Part shown: positions 7,513 through 15,800 of the stretch, piece after piece
Position numbering within the stretch: the first letter of the stretch is position 1
How the letters are laid out: each line of letters opens with the position of its first letter
NCBI GenBank assembly: GCA_964652155.1
Contig: CAZZBK010000098.1
Span: 1-22,804, forward strand
Length of the DNA: 22,804 nucleotides
Direction: 5' to 3'
Origin: CAZZBK01 sp964652155
GTDB lineage: Bacteria; Planctomycetota; Planctomycetia; Pirellulales; PNKZ01
Program-made: the position numbers and the translations under genes
The notes under the pieces: generated by a model
What the model was told of the DNA's origin: nothing
Database searches by the model: none
What the model saw: the letters and a program-made list of their open reading frames with translations, nothing else

Positions 7513-7695
7513 ATGTCCGCCCGTCAGAAACTGAATCAAGCCTACTGCAATGGGGCGCTGATTTTCGCCGCGTGCTTCGGTTGCCTGTGTGAGTCATGGA
7601 CGATTTTTTGGTTGGCCCTGATCTTCAGCCTGTTACAAAGTCTGCATGCCGGTGAGATTCGCCCATCACGCGGCCACAAGTCGCACCGAAGTTGA
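7513..7695 (+). CDS. Small membrane protein, 60 residues
   Basis: The ATG at 7513 has its own ribosome site (AGGAGA, about seven bases upstream), so it is listed separately although the clamp frame reads into it without a stop. The product starts MSARQKLNQAYCNG, then has one long or two short hydrophobic stretches (ALIFAACFGCL and IFWLALIFSLLQSL) divided by CESWT, and ends with a positively charged tail (GEIRPSRGHKSHRS). It should be an inner-membrane protein, with the basic tail inferred to be cytoplasmic. It is the last gene of the cassette and is followed 14 bases later by a strong hairpin. Function is unknown; it may anchor the cassette machinery to the membrane. Confidence 0.65.
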   Translation: MSARQKLNQAYCNGALIFAACFGCLCESWTIFWLALIFSLLQSLHAGEIRPSRGHKSHRS

Positions 7696-7708
7696 CCGCC
7701 GGATTGAA

Positions 7709-7759
7709 GTACCGCCCTCTCTCGCACCTGGTGCAGCAGGTGCAAGGGAGGTGCGGTAC
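7709..7759. terminator. Long hairpin after the cassette (terminator-like)
   Basis: Outer arms GTACCGC (7709-7715) and GCGGTAC (7753-7759) and inner arms GCACCTG (7724-7730) and CAGGTGC (7737-7743) are perfect. The stretch between them mostly pairs as well (CCTC-T-C-T against AGGGAGG, with a wobble and a bulge). The loop is GTGCAG. It starts 14 bases after the last cassette stop. It lacks a following T-tract, so it is a hairpin-only or Rho-assisted terminator, or a 3' stabiliser. Confidence 0.55.
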
Positions 7760-7883
7760 GGAGTTGCTACGTTCACGGAAATCGGGCTGCATTTCTTTAG
7801 CGGTGAGTTCGCAGCGCGAGCGACATCCCCATCACGACGCCAATTTTTTTGGGCTTTTGACTTCAACGGCAGGTCCCTCGGCC

Positions 7884-7925
7884 GCAGCATGTGCGGTAAG
7901 TGCATGCTGCAAAGTTACTTACCGC
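7884..7925. other. Interleaved inverted repeats with pseudoknot topology
   Basis: GCAGCATG (7884-7891) is complementary to CATGCTGC (7903-7910). GCGGTAAGT (7893-7901), inside that loop, is complementary to ACTTACCGC (7917-7925). The arms alternate, as in an H-type pseudoknot: stems of 8 and 9 bp, linkers of 1 and 1 base, and a 6-base last loop. Alternatively the two hairpins are mutually exclusive. It lies between convergent genes, and no ORF of note covers it. Confidence 0.55.
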
Positions 7926-7938
7926 TATGCCTCGCAAA

Positions 7939-7986
7939 TGATTGAATTTGGTCTGGTCGTGTCCACGAGTAAGCCGGATTCAATCA
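7939..7986. other. Nested inverted repeat between convergent genes
   Basis: Outer arms TGATTGAAT (7939-7947) and ATTCAATCA (7978-7986) enclose a second hairpin TCGTG/CACGA (7957-7961/7964-7968), with symmetrical 9-base unpaired segments on each side. It sits 50 bases beyond the stop of the minus-strand LEPR-XLL gene and may help terminate it. No coding sequence was seen from 7696 to 8036. Confidence 0.4.
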
Positions 7987-8036
7987 ATGATAAGTCATTC
8001 AACGAAATTGTGCGGGTGACAAAGAATACCACAGCA

Positions 8037-9611
8037 CTACCAACTGCCGCTGAGGGTTAACACGTATTTGATCGGGCCGTCGCGGTAGAGCCGATCTTCG
8101 ACCGATTTTTTGATGGCGGTGACTTGGTCGAATCCGAACACGGTGATAGTGCCGAACGGGTTGCCCCCACCGCCTGTCGGGATGAGCTGTGCGAAGTCTC
8201 CATTAACCCGGATGTTACCGCCCGTCAGGTTGGCTACGTCCGTGCCATTGCCGAAGGCGTAGGCACTGAGATTACCAAAACCTTGTGCTTGGTTGAGATA
8301 GCTTGCTCCCGACATCGCGAAATAATTGATGTCGGGAATGTTCTGTAGGGTATTGTTGCCGCTGGTGGCATAAAACGCAGCCGTGTCATCGGTACTACCG
8401 AGCGAACTTGCCAACACGCTATGGAAATTGGTCGCCTGGGCGAAATACGTATGATCGTCGGTCATCAACCCGTAACCGGTGATGCCGGCAAAGCGATCTA
8501 CGGTTCCGGACGGTGCACTGCCCGGTAAACGCATGAGTAATTGAGCGGTATCGTGTCCCTGCCCCGTGCCGCCGAAGGCATACACCTCGCTGTAGTTGGC
8601 TACCGTCCGCACAGCGCCATCACCGCTGTTCATCCAAGCCAGCGTGGGGAAGGCATAGAACTGATCGGGAGCTGGGGTGTCGTAAAACACGGCTTTATCA
8701 TGATCCGTGCCGGCGAGTACGTTGACATTATATGCAGAAAACGCCGAGATCTTCAGTCCATTGCTCTCTAATTCACTATTGCCTGGATTGGCCGTAAAAG
8801 TATTTCCTAGTCCCGTACCGACCAGATTCACGGTCGTATTCATACTGATACAAACCACGCTGATTCCCGTGAAGTTGACGGCTTGATAGAAATAGCCACC
8901 GGCATGCATGAGGCCGACGCCCGGAGTGCCATAGAACGTGGAGGTTCCAAAAAAAGCATCTTGCATGATGATGTGGTCATTCTTGCTCTGTTGCGAGAAG
9001 GAGTAGGCCGAACCGAATCTGAGTGTCCTGAAGTTGAGTTCATGCCCCGCGCTATGTCCGCGATAGGTGACCCCACCGGGGTATTGGAGCACGGTGGACG
9101 ATCGATCAACGGTGACCGGATCCGTCGGTAGATTGTTGCTATAGGTCAGCAAGGTATCTTCTGACTGTCCAAAAATGGTAGCGTCTACCGGATGCAGCGC
9201 GGTAAACGAATACGTCGGATTTTCATACGTCACATAATCCTGAGATACGCTGACCTGCTCGGCGAGTCCCGAGGCGCAGTTGACGGATAGGCTGCCGTTC
9301 GCCAGCGGCATGTCGAAAACCAAGTGCGTCGCGCCACCCAGTTGGGTCGGATCGACCGGTATCGAGTTGGCGATGACCGCCATATTTCCTAGTGCATCGA
9401 CCTGCACATTGAACGACGAGCTAAGATCCGTCGACGTGATCGTGGCCGTGTTTCCGGAAACCGTTACGGTTGTGGCCGACAGCACGCGACGGTCTTCGAG
9501 CGGCTCGAAACGGAATCGTCGATGAACCTGATGCGATGACTTGCGACGGACTCGACATGATCCAACGACCCGGCACGATAGCCGCCACCAACGATCTAAA
9601 ATTGCAAGCAT
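8037..9611 (-). CDS. LEPR-XLL surface protein, 524 residues, with D-A-x-FYD repeats
   Basis: The N-terminus is basic (RVRRKSSHQVHRR) and carries the LEPR-XLL-type motif EPLEDRRVLSA at residues 36-46, a planctomycete N-terminal signature in large exported proteins whose export route is not established. From about residue 150 to 500 there is an irregular repeat of ~65 residues built on D-x-A-x-FYDT/ATSG-x-x, then a Y-x-x-A-x-F-x-x-V-x-AY/AFG turn; examples are HDKAVFYDTPAPDQFYAFP, DTAAFYATSGNN and DVANLTGGNIR. The same repeat forms the C-terminus of the next gene upstream on this strand. These repeats are β-rich and probably structural. There is no enzyme motif and no C-terminal anchor. The ATG at 9609-9611 has only a weak upstream AGGG. 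It lies 285 bases downstream of that larger relative and is probably transcribed separately or by read-through. Confidence 0.85.
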   Translation of the reverse strand: MLAILDRWWRLSCRVVGSCRVRRKSSHQVHRRFRFEPLEDRRVLSATTVTVSGNTATITSTDLSSSFNVQVDALGNMAVIANSIPVDPTQLGGATHLVFDMPLANGSLSVNCASGLAEQVSVSQDYVTYENPTYSFTALHPVDATIFGQSEDTLLTYSNNLPTDPVTVDRSSTVLQYPGGVTYRGHSAGHELNFRTLRFGSAYSFSQQSKNDHIIMQDAFFGTSTFYGTPGVGLMHAGGYFYQAVNFTGISVVCISMNTTVNLVGTGLGNTFTANPGNSELESNGLKISAFSAYNVNVLAGTDHDKAVFYDTPAPDQFYAFPTLAWMNSGDGAVRTVANYSEVYAFGGTGQGHDTAQLLMRLPGSAPSGTVDRFAGITGYGLMTDDHTYFAQATNFHSVLASSLGSTDDTAAFYATSGNNTLQNIPDINYFAMSGASYLNQAQGFGNLSAYAFGNGTDVANLTGGNIRVNGDFAQLIPTGGGGNPFGTITVFGFDQVTAIKKSVEDRLYRDGPIKYVLTLSGSW

Positions 9612-9896
9612 GAATTAGCCCTGCCAATAGAATATTAGTCGTTTGCCCGTTGAAACAGCCCCGCCTCCCGGCCTGGATAACAGCAACCTCGCCGCATCTT
9701 AACGGCTGTGGCATCGACCGTTATACTCCGCTGAGCCGCGCCAAGACGGCTCCATTTTAGCCTCGCACAACCCTGTTCGTCGAGCATGAACTTTTCTTCG
9801 TATATTAAATGGTTGCGAAGGGGTGGTTAATCAATCCAGAGGTTGGAAAGCCGCCAGGATAGCCCTCTCGGGGTCACGGTTCGCATCGACGACAGA
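9612..9896. other. Spacer between two minus-strand surface-protein genes
   Basis: No ORF with coding character and no strong hairpin with a T-tract was found. An AT-rich patch near 9800-9815 and another at 9630-9640 (on the minus strand CTAATATTCT) could hold -10 elements for the 524-residue gene, but no matching -35 was recognised. Confidence 0.35.
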
Positions 9897-12800
9897 TTAG
9901 GCCCATACCCCCGAACCATAGTAAGTCCCGGCATAGGTGCCGGAGCGGGTCACGTCACTGCCTGTTCCGGGGTTAGCCCAGAGGGTGGCAAAGCCGTAGG
10001 TAATGATCTTGCGCCCATTGGAGAGCGTCATGGTGGCATTGGAGCCCGACAATACCAAGCTATCGGCTCCGCTACCCCCGAACAGATAAGCCGTGTCAGA
10101 ACCGCCAAACGCGCTGATCGCGGTAGTTGAGTCGAAGTTCAGTACTTGAATCAAGTACACCCCAGAGCGAGAGATGATGCTATAGATGATATCGTCGTAG
10201 CTGCCGACCCCCTGAAACACGTCGATGGCATTCGAATCCCAGATCGTGCACGTATCGCCCGTTTCTGAATTGCCCCAAGCATACATCGTGGTGAAGTACA
10301 ATCCGTTGACCGAATTGCTGCCTGCCGTCAAAGAACTTGTCGAACCAGGTACTCCGCTAAACGTATCGTTCACTCCGGCTGTTCCATTGAAGTGCATGAT
10401 ATCACCACTATCCGAAGTATTTCCCCACGCATACACGGTTCTGAAGTAATAGCCTTGAATGGTATAGTTCGAGGAGGTCAACAGAGCCGTCGATCCAGGG
10501 GTCCCATAAAACGTGTCAGTAACCCCCGCCACGGCATTGAAGTTGACAATATCATTACCGCCGGCATTCGCGAACGCATTATAGGTTGTGAAGCCATAGG
10601 CTTTGTTGTCGTAACCGGTTCCATACATGCGGCTGTAACCACTGCTGGTGGTCGCATTCGGAAAGGCATCGAAGTGATCGTCCAGCAATGAATTCCCATA
10701 GAATGCTGCGATATCCGTGCCACCCGAGAGCCGAGTTCCGGTGACATTGCTAAAGCCAATGGCCTCGTGCAGATACGCAGGCGTCGCGGCGCTCATGATC
10801 GAATAGCCGCCCGTTCCAGCCAGCATGCTGAAGGTATCATTGCCGCTGGAGTCATACATGTTGGCCGTGTCGGTCCCCGCGTTGTTGCCGTAAGCGTACA
10901 TGGTTCCTGCCCCCGTGGCCATCAATGAATAGGGGGACGAAGCACCACTTAGTTTCATCGTGGCCGTGCTGCTCGCGGGGGTGCTCGTGAACGTATCATT
11001 TCCCGAGGAGTCGTTGAAATACGCTATGTCTCCCGCGTCACCGTAGTAGAAGATATTTTCGCTATTGGCCAAACTGATCGAATAAATCCCTCCGGTCGAT
11101 GAGGAAATGGAACTCGCCTGGCGCGAATAAGGAAAGAGGGAGACCGTATCGCTCAGCCCCGATCGTCCGGTGATGGTCGAGGAGTCGCTCCCCGCGCCGA
11201 GATTGATCGAGACGGTGTTGACCCGTGATAGATCAAAGGCAAAGCCGATCCCGTTAAGGCTGGTGGTGATCGAATTGGCCGTTGAAAAAGAAACGACCAT
11301 GGCATCGTTTTCGGACGAACCGGTAATGGTTAACGCGGTTCCACTAAGCGAATAACCCGATGACAATAGCGTGATCCCCACCGTGTCGGAATGGGTTAGA
11401 GGCGCACTTGTGCCGCGGTAGTCGGTGCTCCCCAGATCGTTGATCGATACGGTTAATTTGTCGCTGCCGGAATAACTCGACGAGCCCAAATATTTCAAGC
11501 CATGGCTGTTCGCAAACGTCGCATTGATGGCCGAGAGGGGGGCCGTGATGGTGACGCTGGCGGAGCCATTCGTGCCGATTTGACTCGACGTGATGCCACC
11601 ACTGACCGTGGACGAAAGGGTGAGACTGCCATGCAAAGCGGAAACTGTCATGAGGATATTGTTCGAACCAGCGTCGATATCACTAACGGAGATACCCGTC
11701 ATGGCCGTGCTGGTGCTGGCGTTGATGATCGAAGGACCGGGAACGGCAACGCTGGGACCGTCGTTGATTGCATTGACGGTGATCGCTTGGGTGGAAGTGG
11801 TCACTTGGGCTCCGCCGGCTCCTGAATTGCCCACGTCGTTGGCGGTGAGCGTCAATATCTCAGTGCCATTGTAGTTGCTGATGGCAAGATACTGCAGGCC
11901 GGTGGAAGCAGCCAACGTGTTGTTCATTTGCGCGAGCGTGGCCGTAAAACTGACCGAGGCGGTCCCGTTGTTGCTGATCATGCCGCTGGTGAGCCCGCCC
12001 GAGACATTCGTCGCCAAAGTCAGCACGCCATGTGCGACGCCAAGCGTGACGCGCAGTGTCGAGTTGCCAGCGTCCACGTCGTTGACCGAAAGGCCGCTGA
12101 GAACGGTAGTCGTATCCTCGTTGACCACCTCACTGGTGAGACTAAATGTCGGTCCATCATTCACAGGGCTCACGGTGAGACCGATGGTGTGCAGATCGGT
12201 CTGCGCGCCACCACTGCCCATGTTTTCCAGGTCGTTGGTCGTGATGCTCAGCAGGTCGCTGCCGTTGTAGTCGGCACTGCCCTGATAGCCGATGCCATTG
12301 GAGTAGCCGAGCACCGTATTGATTTGCGCGAGCGTTCCCGAGAGCGTGACGCTGGCGCTGTTGTTGTTCGCCACCACCGCTCCTGAGGTGCTGGCGTTCA
12401 CGGTGATCGCGCCGTGTGCCACAGCCAACGTGAGCTGCAGTGGACTGCTGCCTGCATCCAGGTCATTGACCGAGATCCCTGTAATGGACAGTGTGGTATC
12501 TTCGCTCGCTGTTTGAGAACCTGGAACGGTGGTGACCGGTGCGTCGTTCACCGCGTTGACGATGATCGGCAGCGTCGCTGTGGTGTTTTGCGCGCCACCG
12601 TTCCCCGTGTTTCCCAGATCGTTGGCCAATACCGTGAAGGTATCGTTGCCGTTGGAATTCGCCGACCCTAGGTAGCTCAGTCCGGCCGCGTCAGCCAATG
12701 TGGTGTTGATCTGAGAGAGCGTGCCACAGAACGAGAGCGAACTACTGCCGTTGTTCGTGACCGAGTTGATGCCACCACTCACGGTCGAACTTAAACTCAA

Positions 12801-15800
12801 CGAACCGTGTGCGACACTGAGCGTGACGAACAGGTTCGAGCCACTGGCGTCAATATCACTGAGCGAAACACCCGTCAGATTGAACGGCGTGTCTTCCGAC
12901 GTGGATGGCAACGATGGCAACGACACGGTCGGCGCATCGTTCACCGCGCTGACCGACAGCGCAGCGCTCGCGGTTGCAGTTAAGGCTGCCCCTGCATAAT
13001 GTCCCAGGTCGTTGGTGACCATGTGCAGCGCGTCGGTTCCCGCATAATCGGCCACTGCCTGATAGCCGAGTCCATGTGTGGCCGCGAGCGTGATGTTGAT
13101 GGCCGCGCGTGAGCCGGTCATCGAAAGCGCAGTCGAACCGTTGCCGGTTACTTGGCTGGAGCCCAGGCCACCCCCCACCGTCGTGTCAAGAGTCAGTGTG
13201 CCGTGTTCCACACTCAGCACAACCACCAAATCCAGCGAACCTGAATCGATATCGCTGACTGACAGCCCGGTCATCCAGATCGTCGTATCTTCGTCCCCTC
13301 CAAAAGCCGCCGGCAGCTCGTTGGTGGGCGCGTCGTTGATCGGATTGATCGTGAGCGCCATGGTATCCGTAGCGGTGAGCGAACCGCCGGCTCCCGAGTT
13401 GCCCAGATCGTTGGTGAGCAGCGTCAATTGATCGGTGCTATCGTAGTTGGCGGCGGTCAGATAACTCACCCCAATCGCATCGGCGAGGGTCGTGTTGATC
13501 TGCGTGAGCGTGCCGCTGATCGTGACGCTTGCACCACCATTGCCGCTGATCTGGCCGGACGGAATGCCCCCACTCACCGTCGAATTGAGTGTCAAGCTGC
13601 CATGCAGCACAGAAAGGGTGACCCGTAGCGGACCTCCCGCGGCATCGACATCCGACACCACTAACCCCGACACGTAAACGAGCGTATCCTCATTCACCCC
13701 CAACGGTGTGGGGAGCATGAAGGTGGGGGGGTTATTGATCGAGTTGACCGTGACGGCGGCCGTATCGATATCGACCAACGGCTCGCCGGGACCGCTCCCC
13801 AAATCATCCGTCTCCACGGTCAGGGCGTCGGTGCCGTGGTAGTACGCACTGGCCAAATAGCCCAACCCGCTACTTGCCGTGAGGGTCGTGTTGATGGCGG
13901 CGAGGGGCGCGGTGATCGTGATCGTGGCGGTGCCGTTGGTACCGATCTGGCCACCAGTCACTCCGCCGCTGACCGCGGTCGCTAGCGTCAATGAACCATG
14001 TACAACACTGAGCGTGACGAACACGTCCTCCCCCGAGGTGTCGATGTCGCTGACCGCGATGCCGGTTAGCCAGATGGGCGTGTCTTCGTCGCCACTAAAC
14101 GCCGCTGGGAGTGAGTTGACCGGTGGTTGATTCCCGGAACGGAGTTGGATGCCCGCGACATCGGTTTGAGGCGCACCGCCGCTGTGTCCCAGATCGTTGG
14201 CGGTGATGGTCACCGTATCGAAGCCAATATATCCACTGCTCACGAGATACTTCAGGCCATCGGCGGCAGCCAGCGTTGCGTTGACGGCCGCGAGCGAACC
14301 GGTGAGGCTCACCGACCCCGCGCCATTACCGGTGATGCGGTCGCTGGCGACGCCGCCACTCACGGCCGCGTTGAGGGTGAGTGAACCATGAGCGACGTGC
14401 AGCGTGACTTGAACGTCGTCACTCCCCGCGTCGATGTCGCTGAGCGAGATCCCGGTCACGAAGACCTCGCCACTCAGATCGAGTTGCACCACGTCGTTGG
14501 GGACCGTGATGTGCGGTGGGTCGTTGCTGGCACTCACCGTAAAGGCCAGCGCGTCGGTGTCGCTGAGCGGATCGTCGTCGCCCACATCGGTGGTCGTCAT
14601 CGTCAGCGTGTCGCTGCCGTGGTAATCGTCGTCGGGGCGATAGGTAATCCCCCATGCCGCAGCGAGCGTGGCATTGATCGCCGCGGTCGTCCCCGTGACG
14701 CTGACGGTGGCTGAGCCATTACCGGCGATCTGACCAGCCGTGAGACCACCGTCAACGCTGGTGGCCAAGCTCAACTCGCCGTGCGCCACCGACAACGTCA
14801 CCACCACGTCCCACGTATCGTCGTCAACGATTGCCAAATCGGTGATCTCATTGACGGTATCCTCCGCCACGTCGATTGACGTAGGGAATAATTGCTGCGG
14901 CGCGTCGTTGATCGCGTCGATTGTAATCGCCAGCGTCGCCAGCGGGGAACTCCCCATGTCATCTTCAGCCGTGACGCTCAGCGCATCGGTGCCCGAGTAG
15001 CCCGCATCAGCCTCGTAGACCAAGCCGTTGTTGGCATCGAGGGTGGCGGCGATTTCTTCCGCCGAGCCGACGAGCAGCAACTGCGCGGCGCCGTTGCCGA
15101 TCACCTGCTCGCTCGTCAAGCCGCCACTGATGTCGGTCGGCACTGTCAGCGAGCCATGCAGCACGCTGAGCGTTACGCTCAGCGGAGCCTCATCGCCATG
15201 GTCGATCTGCAGGCCCGAAATCGCCAGCGGCGTGTCTTCGTCCACACTTGCCGGTGCGGGGAGCGTCACGAGAGGCTCGCCCTGCACGACCAGCGAGACG
15301 GTGGCCGGAGCGCTGCTGTTGGAACCGTCAAACGTCAAGTACGTGAAAGTCGTCGTGCCGAAGAAACCCGTCGGCGGCGTATAGCTAAACGTGCCATCGG
15401 TCTGCAGATTGAGTGTCCCTTGCGTGACGTCATTCACTAATACCGCCGAGAGGGGATCTCCGTCCGAGTCCGCATCGTTGAGCAGCACACTGGGCGCTGC
15501 CGCGAGCGCGGCTGCCTGCGTCGCCTCGAGCGTCGTGTTCCACCAGCCGACCGCGGCGATTTGACCACTGAAATCACTCCCCGCCTGATCTGAGCCGATC
15601 ACCAGTGGGGCCGAAATCGTGGCGGCACTCGTGGCGGGGGACAGGACCGATAAATCGGCCACCGGCGGCTGCGCCCAAGCTTGACCGTTTACATAGAGCT
15701 GGACCTCCTGGGTGGCCTGCTCATAACTGACCGCAATGTGCGTCCATTGGTCCAGCGTGGGAATCGCGTCATAGTAAAGATAAGCCCCTGGTGCCCGAAT

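Noticed and set aside
7939..7986. Integron attC-like site
   Set aside because: Nested hairpin shape is suggestive, but the RYYYAAC/GTTRRRY end boxes are missing and no integrase or cassette array is present.
11370..15290. CRISPR or satellite array
   Set aside because: The periodicity is about 390 bases, fully coding and conserved only at protein level.
11502..15440. Plus-strand frames opposite the giant cadherin-like gene
   Set aside because: They repeat in step with the antisense repeats and have low-complexity composition, so they are shadows.
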